A stretch of DNA of 64,000 bases from Labia minor (lineage: Eukaryota > Arthropoda > Insecta > Dermaptera > Spongiphoridae). Location of the stretch: contig OY720348.1 of the NCBI GenBank assembly GCA_963082975.1, positions 21,319,146 to 21,383,145 of the forward strand, read 5' to 3'. Position numbers and translations under genes: made by a program. The notes under the pieces were generated by a model. It ran no database searches. It was not told the DNA's origin and saw nothing but the letters and a program-made list of their open reading frames with translations. Shown one piece after another: positions 24,321 to 36,743 of the stretch. Each line of letters begins with the position of its first letter. The stretch's first letter is position 1.

Positions 24321-27300
24321 ATGAGTGGTAACACTCGAAAAGGACGCAAGTCCCCTGGAACTATGCGCAAAAATAAAGAAAAGCAATCAACTGCAGATAC
24401 TTCAGGTCAATTCCTTACAAAACCAGAAACTCTCTCTAATCAAGGTTCACAGGAAGATGGAATTGCATTAAGTGGTACTGATGAAGATGTTGTAAGTATT
24501 AAATAAACTTTTATAATATTCTGATAATATATATTTTTTAATACTAGATTAATTTAATATTTTTTTTTGTTAAAAGGAAATATTTCTACCTTCTTCATCC
24601 CACATTTCCAATGGATCCTCTGAACAAGTTATGTCAACTACAATCGATGAGATTGATGCTAATCACTCAGTACTCTCAGATGAAATTATTCGCACTAGAG
24701 CTGCTATTGAACATATGCAAACGAAAATTGGAAAAACAAAAGAACTTATTAAAGGAGAACAAACTACTCGAGATGGTAATATTAACATTTGTAACTTCAC
24801 ATTCATTTAGAATATTCACAATTCATTTCATTTTTTTGTATTATATTTGCATATAATTGTAATATTATTTACTTCCTGTACATTTCTCTTAGAATGCTAG
24901 TAAAAATTAGTTCTAAGATCTAAATCGATCTTATGTCATTTAGATGTCCCTTTGGATATTATTCAAATTGGTCTAAAGTGGAATCGAAAATGACAATTTT
25001 AATCATATTATACATATATATATATACATAGACATTCATCCAGCCATCCCTAACCTGAAACGCCTTCATCCTAATCCCATATATATATATCATATATATA
25101 TATATATATATATTGTTACTGTATTATATTTAAAATATAATGCTTGCTATTATATAGTTTTAAAATAAGTCTTTATTAAAATGACAATTGAAAACATTAA
25201 ATAACCCTACCATTTGTATTACATGGATGTGAGGAGTGGTTAATAAAATAAGATTTTAGAAAATATAATTATTTGTAATAATTGTGGTTTAAATATAGAA
25301 TGAAAACCCTAAAGACTGGCATAAGTTGCATGATTTCTATACTATTATTTTTAAAATTATAAAGCTTATTTTAGATAGTTTTTCGCTTGACAAACATAAG
25401 GAGCGATTGGGGGGAAACAAATTATTCAAACGACTATTCGATACACCTATAAAGAGAGTTTTTCTGATAACTAAAAAACCATAAATGTATTTATTAAAGC
25501 TTTTGTGGTTATTTTGATGATTATTAAGAGAATTTTTATTAAAAGACCACATTATTTGTATAAAATTATTTATTAAATTAAAATAATTGTACAACGTTTC
25601 AACTGCTTATTCTGCAGTCGTTTTCAAGTAACCGTACGCTTGCTCCGATTCAAGCGGACTGATGCATGTCGGGACACGTCACCTCTTATATAGGCAGTGA
25701 TATTGGCGCCAATTTTTGGCTCCAATTTTTACCGCCAATTCTTAATCTCAACATGAAGTCAGCAGCAATTGTCAAAGCAAGCGTTTACAATCAAGAAGTA
25801 TGATAGTGCATTATGTCTCTAAAATGAAGATACTAAATTATTTCCATAATCAAGATATATACACAAATACACATTAGATTAATTATATTTAATTTAATTT
25901 GACAAATTTTACTCATCCAACACTATGTTCCACATCTTATTAAGTCTATATCCATCCTCTTTGTTAATATTATTGGGATGATTATCAATTTCTATAGATT
26001 CTTTTATTTTTCTTTTCCACCAATTATTTTCAATATGAAGTGTTTCTACATTATCTAAATTTATTTTATGTCCTGTTGTTAAGGCATGTTCTGCAATTGC
26101 TGATTGATTTGGATGTTTCAATCTAATGGCTCTCTCATGTTCAGACAGTCTTGTAGAAATCTTTCTACTTGTTTCACCAATGTATACTTTTTTGCATTCA
26201 CAAGTTACCTTATAAACTCCATTATTTTCGTTTTTAATTTTGTCTTTTATATTTGAGGTGAGAGAAGACATTTGTTTATGAGGTTTATATGTTACTCTGA
26301 TGTTGTGTTTCCTCAATTTTGACGCTATTTTTTCTGTTGTTCCTTTTATATAAGGTAATGTTATTTGTGATCTGTATATTGGTTTTTCATTTTCATTTTT
26401 GATTTCTGTCTTTTTTGTTTTACTGAATTTCCTAATTTCATATTCCGAGAAGCCATTGTTTATGAAAGCTTCCTTCAATCGTTGTTTTTCTTTTTTAATG
26501 TTTTCATTTGAGCATATCTCTTCGGCTCTTTTGTGCAGTGTTTTTATCACTCCATATTTTTGTGATGGATGGTGGTGGGAATCTGCGTGGATATATCTGT
26601 TGGTGTGAGTTGTTTTCCTGAAAATATCAAACCTTAATCCATTCTGTTTCTTTTTAATTAATACATCAAGAAACGGTAACTCTTCATTTATTTCCCATTC
26701 AACGCTTAGTTTTATATTTTTATGTAAATTATTTGCTGCTTCTACAAATTTAACTAAAGAATCCTTACCATGAGGCCAGATGATATTTTGATGATTTGGC
26801 CTCATGGTAAGGATTCTTTAGTTAAATTTGTAGAAGCAGCAAATAATTTACATAAAAATATAAAACTAAGCGTTGAATGGGAAATAAATGAAGAGTTACC
26901 GTTTCTTGATGTATTAATTAAAAAGAAACAGAATGGATTAAGGTTTGATATTTTCAGGAAAACAACTCACACCAACAGATATATCCACGCAGATTCCCAC
27001 CACCATCCATCACAAAAATATGGAGTGATAAAAACACTGCACAAAAGAGCCGAAGAGATATGCTCAAATGAAAACATTAAAAAAGAAAAACAACGATTGA
27101 AGGAAGCTTTCATAAACAATGGCTTCTCGGAATATGAAATTAGGAAATTCAGTAAAACAAAAAAGACAGAAATCAAAAATGAAAATGAAAAACCAATATA
27201 CAGATCACAAATAACATTACCTTATATAAAAGGAACAACAGAAAAAATAGCGTCAAAATTGAGGAAACACAACATCAGAGTAACATATAAACCTCATAAA

Positions 27301-30300
27301 CAAATGTCTTCTCTCACCTCAAATATAAAAGACAAAATTAAAAACGAAAATAATGGAGTTTATAAGGTAACTTGTGAATGCAAAAAAGTATACATTGGTG
27401 AAACAAGTAGAAAGATTTCTACAAGACTGTCTGAACATGAGAGAGCCATTAGATTGAAACATCCAAATCAATCAGCAATTGCAGAACATGCCTTAACAAC
27501 AGGACATAAAATAAATTTAGATAATGTAGAAACACTTCATATTGAAAATAATTGGTGGAAAAGAAAAATAAAAGAATCTATAGAAATTGATAATCATCCC
27601 AATAATATTAACAAAGAGGATGGATATAGACTTAATAAGATGTGGAACATAGTGTTGGATGAGTAAAATTTGTCAAATTAAATTAAATATAATTAATCTA
27701 ATGTGTATTTGTGTATATATCTTGATTATGGAAATAATTTAGTATCTTCATTTTAGAGACATAATGCACTATCATACTTCTTGATTGTAAACGCTTGCTT
27801 TGACAATTGCTGCTGACTTCATGTTGAGATTAAGAATTGGCGGTAAAAATTGGAGCCAAAAATTGGCGCCAATATCACTGCCTATATAAGAGGTGACGTG
27901 TCCCGACATGCATCAGTCCGCTTGAATCGGAGCAAGCGTACGGTTACTTGAAAACGACTGCAGAATAAGCAGTTGAAACGTTGTACAATTATTTTAATTT
28001 AATAAATAATTTTATACAAATAATGTGGTCTTTTAATAAAAATTCTCTTAATAATCACTAAAAAACCAAACCAACATAATACTAGATTAATTAAGGAAAT
28101 GATAGAAAATCGAAATTAAACAGTGCTGGCGCAGATCGGGGTTGACAGTTACTAAAATCTATTGAATTGAGTAGCACTAAAAAGATAAATCTCTCTAACT
28201 AGGAAAAAATATATATATTTCTTTTTCTTAAAAAAACATTTTTCAATGCGAATTCAGCAAATTTAAATAAAAGAAAAAAGAAACACCATTCAGAAAAATA
28301 TTGTTATTTTTTTTTTCTTTTATTTTTAGACAATGTTAATGAGTATTTAAAATTAGCTGCCAATGCCGATAAACAACAACTCCAAAGAATTAAAGCTGTC
28401 TTTGAAAAGAAAAATCAAAAATCTGCTATTTCCATATCACAACTTCAGAAAAAATTAGAGAGTTATAATAAAAAACTTAGGGATCTTGAAACTCATGGCC
28501 TATCAAGTAGCCATCGGCAGCCCAGGGAAATGTTACGAGATATGGGCCAAGGTCTTAAGTAAGTAAACGCATATTTTTTGTTACTCTAAATAATAACAAA
28601 ATTATTTTTCTCTCGCGTATTATGATGATTGAATCTTGTTTTTCTTTTTAAATAAATAATAAAAAGATTTTAAGAAATATACATATTTTATTAAAAAATA
28701 TAATTAAAATATATTATCCCCAAATACTTAATTAGTTGGTAATTTTAAAGTTAGAATTAGTACTCTACATTCTGGATGTCGTTCTTTGCATCTGAAGAGG
28801 TGTGGAAGAAAAAGTCTTACCCTTTTATATTTTTTCAGAAATGTTGGAGGGAATATTCGCGATGGTATTACTGGATTATCTGGGTAAGCATTTAGGTCTC
28901 AGAAAAAAAATAGCAAAATAAATAAATTATTAGACGACACGTTTAAACATTGTTAAAGTATGAAAAGTGTTAAGTTAACCAGGCGGGAGGGAGACAAGTC
29001 CCTGTTCTCATATTATTTATTAAAGTATTTTTGATTTATATAAAATACAATGTTAAATATTTATATTGTAATTGTTTATACTAAAATTATTTCGATAAAA
29101 GTGATTTTAACTTTTTGTTTTGTTTTAATATTTAATAAATAAGACATACCGCTTCCTCTCTCTTTATATATATATTGATATGTAAATACACAAGCTGTTT
29201 ATTTATGCTTTTAGTAACTTTTAAATAAATTAAAATTACTGCAAAAATATATTTAATTTACATTTTTTTTTTATTTTATTTTAGAACTGTTATGTCAAAA
29301 CCAAGAGAATTCGCTCATTTAATTAAAAATAAATTCGGAAGTGCCGATAATATTAATACACTTTCAAGTAAGTTATTTAAATCATTTTATTTATTATAAT
29401 AATCAGTCGAATTAAATATAATTTATTCTAATTAAAATTCTTATTAATTAAACTTAAATTTTGAAAATCATTTTTCAATTAGTATTTAAAAAAGTAGTTC
29501 GTGTATATACGTTCAATATGAGTCAATTAAATTTAAAAATTATACTAAAAAAATATTAAAAGAATTGGAGTTTGAATTTAAAATGAGAAAAATATTTAGC
29601 TGGAAGGGGTTTGTTTCTACGTTTCGTTTTCTTCCAAATTTTATCAAATTTTAAGTAAAGTCAAATTTTTTGTTTTATTTTGGTTAAAACTAAATAAATC
29701 TATAATATTCACTCTAATCATTATTATATAATATATATAATATATTATATAATATAAAATACCCCTAAAGAAATTTAATTCAAAAACCAATATACACGAA
29801 TATTATAAAATAATACGATTATTATTATTAAATATATTTATTTTATATTATTATCAAGGAAAAAAAATTATCAAAATAGAATAATACTATTTATTTAAGA
29901 TAATATAATATAATTTAATATTATCTTTTATATTTTGAGATTTTATGATCATTATATATTATTACTTGATATTTTGAAAATTTAATTGTGTATTTATTCA
30001 ACTTTAAAGATTATTTTATTATAGGTAAATATATAAAAAGTATTGATTTATTATTATTATTTATTTTTATTTATTGATTTCTTTAAGGAAATGGTGAAAA
30101 TAGTTCGATAGATGAAGAGAAAACTCATCATGGCAGTGCTACATTGCCTGGAAATTGTAGCTTAGGTTCTACTCATGCTTCAGTTAGCGCTGGAGTTATC
30201 AAATTCCCTTCTGAGGATGGATCTGAATGCAGTTCTGTCACTAGTGAAAGCATTCCTCCTATCGGAAACACACCACATGACACTTCACCACGACATCAAA

Positions 30301-32824
30301 TTCCAACCATCCATTCAAGTTCGCCATATAGTTTAGAACAAATATATTTAGAATTACAAGAAAGACGTGAAGAATTTGAAAGAATTAGAGAAGATGTAGA
30401 AGGAATGAAAGTAAGATTAACATCATACATTAATTTCATATTGTATTCATATCAGTGGCGTACCGTGAGGTTCTTGCGCCTGGGGGCAACTGAGAAATCA
30501 GCGCCCCCTTTCGTATATATATATAATTTAATTTTTTTTAAAGAATATTAATGACGAATAACGAAACAGGTTTAACAGATTTTAATAAGCGTATAAATAA
30601 TATTTATTGACTTACACAAAATACAGTTTGACTTTAAATATTAATTCTTCTTTTGTTCCAAATTGGCTTCCCTAATTTTGCGCCCCCTAAATTTGGCGCC
30701 CGGGGACATATGTCCCCCCTGCTCCCCCCTAGTTACGCCACTGATTCATATTAATATCATATTTATTGCAATTAAAATAAAAAATATTATTTAAATGTTC
30801 CGACATTTTGATATTATATATATATATATAAATATTATTATAAATAATAATTTTCAAATTAATTCAATTCTATTTTGTTAATAAGTTAGTATTATTGTAT
30901 ATATTATATATGAAAAGACATGTATCAATTAAATTTAAATAAATTAAATGTTTATTTCTAAAAAGGAGAACATACTTAGATGTATCCATTCATTTTAAAT
31001 CATTTGATTAAGGCCAATTTTAATTTTTATACCAGCAGAGTCTTCAACAAGAAGTTTCTTTTATCAGTCACGCTTTACAAGAAGAACGTTTCCGATGTGA
31101 GCGATTGGAAGAACAAGTGAATGATCTAACAGAATTACACCAAAATGAAGTAGAAAATTTGAAACAGACAATAACAGACATGGAAGAAAAAGTGCAATAT
31201 CAAAGTGAAGAAAAAATTCGTGATATTCATGAATTAGTAGAATGTTGTCATACAAAGGTAAATATTATATTATTATGATTTTATAGAAAAATGGTTATTA
31301 CATCATTTTTCTTTTATACATATATTTAATAATGAATGAATTTTCTAATTTTTTGTTTTCATTTAGATCTCTAAAATGGAACATCAACAACAACAACACC
31401 AACAATATGTGACTTTAGAAGGAATCGATAATTCTAATGCTAGAGCACTCGTGGTGAAACTAATAAATGTTGTTTTAACAGTATTACAAGTCATTTTGCT
31501 TCTTGTTGCTACTGCTGCTGGAATTGTTATGCCATTTCTGAGAACCAGGTATTTGCAACATTTAATTTAAATATTTGGTTGGAGAAAAAGAAATCCATTT
31601 TTTACATTCCTTCAGAAGATTTATTTATTATGGATACAAACATTAGTTTTTGATTACGATAACTATAGATAAAAGATAATTTGGGGATTTCACCCTTCCC
31701 CCATTTCAACGGGTAAAAATTGACTTTATACAAATTTTTTCTATATAAGCCAGTTGATAAAATAATGGATAGCTTTTCTCCCAATCCAATAAAATATAGT
31801 TTTAATTTTAATTTATTTTCTTAGTTATAACTAAAATATTTTTTATTAGTTTTCAAGTTATTTTTTAAATTTTTTTTTATTTACACAAACAATTACACAC
31901 AAATTTTCTTTATATACATAATTTTTGAATATTTAATCAATTAGAAATAAATATTAGATATTTATTAAATTCCATGATTTAGTTGATTTTGTTTTTAAAA
32001 TCTCGTCTATCCGGTTTCTTATTTATTATTAATAATTCTTCTTTTCTCAATAATTAGATACATTTTTTTGAAAATTGAGAAAAAAGAATTCATTGGATTA
32101 AGACATTTTTACTGAATTGTATTGTTTTATTCTTTCTTTAGGCAAATCATGTTCAATTTGTAAATCATATTTGAAATAAAACTATTATATTAAGTAAGAG
32201 CTGTTTGTATATCTGAATATTTTACATTCTCTAGAAGATTCTATCTTTCCTTTCCTTTATCACATAAACTCCATTGTTTAAAAACAAACTATTTTAATGA
32301 TAGAATATGTAAAATTAATATTTTTTTAATATATCAAATTATTTCATCTAATATTTTTCAAATTATTGGTTTTTAAGAAGTACATTTTATTCTTATTAAA
32401 AAAAAAACATTTTTCAAGGAAAAAAAATATAAAAAATATTCTTAATAGTTTGTGTGTGTGTAATATCTATAAGAAAATAATTTAAAATAAAAAGTTGGTT
32501 AATATTTATATTTTGAAACTGTATATAATCATTAATTTTAACATTTTAATTATATTTTCTCCTATCTATATATAATATATTTGCAAAATATCATAGGAAA
32601 ATTAATATTTCTAGAATTTAATTTTATTTAAAATTATTGAATAATTTATAGATATTCTTTTTTAAGGATACAACTAACGTGAATAAACTTTTTTCAGATT
32701 ACGTATTTTAACAACTACTCTTCTAGTGGCTGGTTTTATCTTTATCTTAAAACAATGGCCTGAACTTAGAGATGTTGGTAACCATTTAATGCGTCATCTC
32801 AAAGAGGCCTTATCGGTTAAATAA
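24321..32824 (+). CDS. TMCC: TMCC family transmembrane and coiled-coil protein, complete, 9 exons
   Basis: TMCC proteins (TMCC1-3; Drosophila Dementin) are ER membrane proteins; TMCC1 acts at ER-endosome contact sites. Exons: 24321-24491, 24577-24775, 28330-28558, 28839-28883, 29285-29367, 30088-30410, 31039-31257, 31367-31548, 32698-32824; 525 codons in one frame. A first coiled coil (about residues 93-185) contains the family block KLRDLE and is followed by [20 protein letters not shown] and [21 protein letters not shown] Ser/Thr-rich linker comes next, then a second coiled coil (about 330-420: [30 protein letters not shown]). Two membrane helices close the protein (about 452-477 and 485-504). 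Human TMCC1 is longer at its N-terminus (653 aa); an upstream alternative first exon cannot be excluded. Intron 2 carries a Penelope-like palindrome and intron 6 a hAT MITE. Confidence 0.93.
25195..25345 (+). mobile_element. LINE 3' fragment (copy L5) in TMCC intron 2
   Basis: Short and degenerate. It translates with stops to LHGCEEWL and later WHKLHDFY-like text, matching LYGREAWSMT and the downstream LHDLY block of the same retrotransposon family seen at 58.3 kb and 46.7 kb. It lies just left of the Penelope-like palindrome and is not part of it. Confidence 0.4.
25482..28056. mobile_element. palindromic double Penelope-like element, one insertion in TMCC intron 2
   Basis: Two 5'-truncated Penelope-like copies lie head to head. 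The arms (25518-26778 and 26797-28057) are reverse complements wherever I compared them, around an axis at 26787/26788. The 18-base spacer belongs to the right copy. An 11-12 bp direct repeat, actaaaaaacca, lies at 25470-25481 and 28057-28068 and flanks the whole unit. The left end alone has a further 36 bases (25482-25517) between the duplication and the arm. Such short extensions are a known trait of Penelope-like elements. The arms being near-identical points to a recent origin. Confidence 0.85.
25518..26778 (-). pseudogene. Penelope-like element, left copy (RT thumb + GIY-YIG), 5'-truncated
   Basis: The open part (25909-26805, minus) begins in the C-terminal region of a Penelope-type reverse transcriptase ([35 protein letters not shown]) and ends with a GIY-YIG endonuclease ([20 protein letters not shown], then LSEHERAIR). 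Reverse transcriptase motifs before the active site are missing, so it cannot transpose alone. The first eight codons of the frame (MRPNHQNI) are read from the inverted junction and are not element protein. The 400-base noncoding 3' part runs to the left end. Confidence 0.85.
26779..28057 (+). pseudogene. Penelope-like element, right copy (RT thumb + GIY-YIG), 5'-truncated
   Basis: The same protein as the left copy, starting 18 bases further upstream: [10 protein letters not shown], where DD is the second half of the reverse transcriptase [FY]xDD catalytic motif. The frame runs to 27666 with the GIY-YIG domain intact by eye (YIGET, Arg in TSRK, conserved Glu/His region downstream). The 3' noncoding part contains two hairpins (cgcttg...caagcg and actgc...gcagt followed by tgaaacg), as does the left copy in mirror image. 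Confidence 0.85.
30453..30743. mobile_element. hAT-type MITE in TMCC intron 6
   Basis: The ends are cagtggcgtacc and, reversed, cagtggcgtaac. The 291-bp element is flanked by a perfect 8-bp duplication, attcatat, at 30445-30452 and 30744-30751, which is the hAT signature. The interior is G/C-rich near the ends (gcgccccctttcg, ggcgcccggggacata) and noncoding. It is cleanly removed with the intron. Confidence 0.88.
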
Positions 32825-33610
32825 TTAAATTTTTTAAGTATATTCTTTTACAAAAATGCTTCTTTTATAAAAAGCATTTATAAATTACTCATCTTATTTG
32901 CTCTTTAATTCTCCTTTGGAGATTTAGCTTGAACTCAACTTGTTTATTATATTTATGTATTATATGAGGTAGAAATTTATATATAACTTGATAAGCATAC
33001 CTTAGGGGTAAAAATAGTTATAGCGGTTATAATTTTGAAAGGAGTAAAACTTTTGTGATTGTTATTTATTTTAATTATTTTCTATAAACAAATGTATTTC
33101 AAAATTTTACATAAAACTTCTCTCTCTTATCTTTATCTCTATTAACTATTTATATATATATATAAAAAAAAGAAAAAAAATTAAATAATTTTATTATTTA
33201 TTTTTAAATTTTTTGCACTATTATTAATATGCATTATATTTATAAATAAACTAAATTGAGAGTCTTCTTCATAATATTTTATTAATAAATAAAAAATTAA
33301 AAACAAATATATCATAAGAGTAGACATCAAAAAACATTATTCAAATTCTGGATACATTTTTATATTATATTATGTGAAGAAGAATCTCTAAAAGGTTATA
33401 GACCTTTTAAAACAAAAAAAAAATTTATTTTGATTATTTAGCAGTTTTGAGAAATTTTCAGTAATTTGAAAATTTATTTATCCTATTTATTATTTTTTTT
33501 ATTTTGATAAAACCTGTATTTATGTCAATCAAAAATGCAATTTTGTATATTTTAATTCTACTAATTTTCAAGCTATTCATATTGTAGCTCTAAGTGATTT
33601 TACTTGTGAT

Positions 33611-33647
<37 letters not shown>

Positions 33648-35100
33648 ATCAATTAAATAAATATCGTTGGAAATCTCTTGTTTATAATTTATAAACTCTT
33701 AATTAACATTTATAATAATATTAATTGTTTCGTAATTTTTTTCATTATTAAATAAATTAAATAAGTCTGTTAATATATTTCAAAATAATTTAAAATTTGA
33801 TGAAATATAAATTCATTTGATATATATTTACAAAGACCCATTCCCTAAATGTTATTCATAAACATTCATAAAAATTAATAAAGTTTTTTCCTTTATTAAT
33901 TTTAAAATTTGCATGATAATTTAGAATTTAATGTATTTTCATTATTGTTCTTTTGATTTATTGATTTTATTAGATATATTTATTCTCAAGGATTTTTAAT
34001 TTATTTTATTCAAATATAAATATTTTAATAGAACAATCCTAATTTTAAAATTTTTTAATTTTTAAAAAAACTCCTATAATCTTGATTACATATTACATTT
34101 TATATAAAATCAAAATCAAAATGAATATGTATTTTTTAAGCACAAATCAATTCTCAGTGATCATAAAATCAAATTGTTCAAATAATTTTTAATTTATTAG
34201 TTTTTATTTTTATTAAAATAACGAATTATAAATAAACTGACTTATTGTACACTACGGATTGTTTTTTATATAAATTTAAAACCTTTTTTTTTTTTGTTTT
34301 AATTTTCTTTTATTATAATTGAAAATTTAAAAAATTTATAAGAAATGAAAATATTTTCAATATAAATAAATCTGTTTTTTCTTGTAAAACCTTTCCAATA
34401 AAAAAACTTTCCCATTTAAATATAGTATATAATAAAAATATTCTCGTAATTTTAATAATAATTATAATATATATATAAAAATTGGTAAAACTTTGAATAA
34501 TTAAATTAACTTTCTACAACAAAGTTTTATATTTATATAAAAATACAAATTTGATTAAATATTTCATTTTGTTCTAATTAATCCACAATTATCTTTAAAC
34601 GATACTGATATTTTTATTCTACCAAATTCATTCAATGAAAGGAAATAAGAAAACCGGAAAAAATAGTGCCTTAATAGTCAAATATTAATTTAATTTTAAA
34701 TATTAAAAGGATTTTTAACAATTTTTAAAAATTCTAAAAAAAAAAATTAAAAATTTATTTTATTAAAAAAATTGTTGCATTATTATGATCAAGTGATTCA
34801 AATTGAAACAAATTAAATATCCTTAACACATAAAATTGGAAAATATTTTGAGTGTATGTAATTATATATATATTAATATCTTATTTAGATTATATTATTA
34901 TATTTTTAATTATAAACAAGTTGACTTGTATTTATATTTATTTATTAATTAATATCTATTTCTATTCTTTATTTACTATTCAATCGGTTAAATATGTAGA
35001 AATAACACTGATAAAAAAAAATTACTTAAAATATAAAATAATTTATTTTAAATTAATAATTAAAATGAATGTGATCATTTTTTTCAATGGAGTTTATATA

Positions 35101-36604
35101 GGGTGACCATATGTACCGTTATGGACGGGACAACACCGTTTTTTCATACTTTTCTACCGTACCGTCGTTTTAATAAAAATGTCAATTTTGTCCCGAAACA
35201 TTAGTGAAAACTAAAATTGTGTTATGTGTGTGGAAATTTGTTGCCTAAATAAAATATCAAAAAATAAAACAAGAAAATCATATCAATACAATAAAAACAA
35301 ATATTAATTTTTAAAATTAATGATGTTTTTTTAATAGAAATCGTCATAAATAATAGTACACAATTATTATTAAGTAGGATGAGATGTTAAATCAAAATAT
35401 TAATTTTATTAAAACTAAATCTATTAACTTACCAACTCTCTGATGTAGTGTATATATCTTATTATACTAGTAAAAATTGTATATATATACATATATGTAT
35501 ATATATTTATATTTTTGAAAGATTAAACCTTTCGAAGGATTTTTTTAAAATTCACACCATAGATAATCTGTATAAAGAAAAATCGATCTGTATTGGTTTA
35601 TTATCTTCTTTATTAGTTTTTTCTTATTTTAAAAGAGGAAATTTAATTGATGTCAGCAACTACGTCAGACAGCGCTTCCTGAAATACAAAATATTATAAA
35701 TAAAATCAAATTACGAAATATACTTATATTATGTTATATCCACAAAATATATTTTTTTGTCTTTCAATGCATTGATACGTAAGTTTAAAGTCTGAATGTT
35801 TTATGACTATTTTTTTTTAATTTATGTTCTTTAAAATTATTTGAACGGCGGCTCGGTGAACCAGTTATTAATATTACCAGTCAAACCCGATAATAAGGAA
35901 TCATTTTTTTTAATAACCGTGCGGCAGCTCGGTAAACCAGGTACTAAGTTTAATATCAGCAAAAATATTATAAAAATTCATTTTATAAATGTTAAATTTT
36001 ATCGAAATATTTTTTTAAGTTCATTATTGAAATTATTATATTTTGGATGAAAATTACTCAATTCTCAAATATGAATTTATAGGGTAACCAGTCAACGAAG
36101 TCAAAAACCCCTTTTTGACCTTGAAGGTTGTTGGGCACCAATGGTATTCAAGTTATGAATACACAGATTTTTTAAACATTGAATTTGATTCGTACATGGT
36201 TTCGTCGTGACATACAACCAAAATGTTTATACGTAGACACCTTCTAATTCTCAAATCTTCATTTTTTAACACTACCCAGTTTTTATCATTACAATGTCCC
36301 GTTTTGGTCAGTGATGTATTGGTAAAATAAGAAGTAAGGGAACGCATAGTGGGAGCAAAAAAAGTCCTATTTTCAGCAAACTATTTTTTTCCATATAAGT
36401 TTTTATTTTTTCTTATTCTTACTATACAAAATATTTACGAACACAAAAAAAGAAATTCTAATAGTAGATTTAAGTGGGAGTTGTCGGGACATGAAAAAGT
36501 ACTGGAACGCGTTCCGTTTCTGAAAAAAGGTAAGGGAACGTCGTTCCCCCGCGTTCCCCTCCCAATACACCAATGGTTTTGGTCACTAGACAATATGGTC
36601 ACCC
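35101..36604. mobile_element. TA-flanked element with 12-bp terminal inverted repeats
   Basis: gggtgaccatat at 35101-35112 is exactly inverted at 36593-36604, and both ends touch a TA dinucleotide, as in Tc1/mariner-type non-autonomous elements. The interior is a mosaic. It includes text also found at 61-63 kb (tacaaaatattataaa, cccgataataaggaat), a second agggtaacca-type end at about 36079, and a palindrome-rich patch (ggaacgcgttcc, gggaacgtcgttccc). It looks like several nested insertions. No transposase frame is visible. Confidence 0.55.
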
Positions 36605-36733
36605 TAACTTTAATACAACAAAACAAAATAATACTCCTCCATTGTATTTAATTAAACCTTTTAAGGCTTGAAGAAATCTATTATTAGCTCTCAAATCTTT
36701 AGTATACGATTTATATTTATAATCTTGCCGCTT

Positions 36734-36743
36734 GTCACGTGAT
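36734..36743. promoter_or_regulatory. E-box / CLEAR-like site upstream of RAB3GAP2
   Basis: gtcacgtgat matches the CLEAR consensus GTCACGTGAC at 9 of 10 positions and contains a CACGTG E-box. It lies about 165 bp upstream of the start codon, just right of the transposon. Binding by TFEB/MITF-type or other bHLH factors is inference; one 10-mer can occur by chance. Confidence 0.4.

Noticed and set aside
26399-27176. 69-codon frames antisense to each Penelope copy
   Set aside because: They are the reverse-strand shadows of the conserved element frame, duplicated by the palindrome.
25518-28057. Palindrome as a pure assembly or amplification artefact
   Set aside because: One pair of direct repeats flanks the unit, an extra 36-base tail is present on one side only, and an 18-base unequal spacer lies at the axis; an artefactual inversion would not create these. 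Long reads are still needed for proof.
30144-30551. 135-codon frame appearing to extend TMCC exon 6
   Set aside because: It reads through a good GT donor at 30411 into the hAT MITE; the spliced frame continues at 31039 with coiled-coil sequence.
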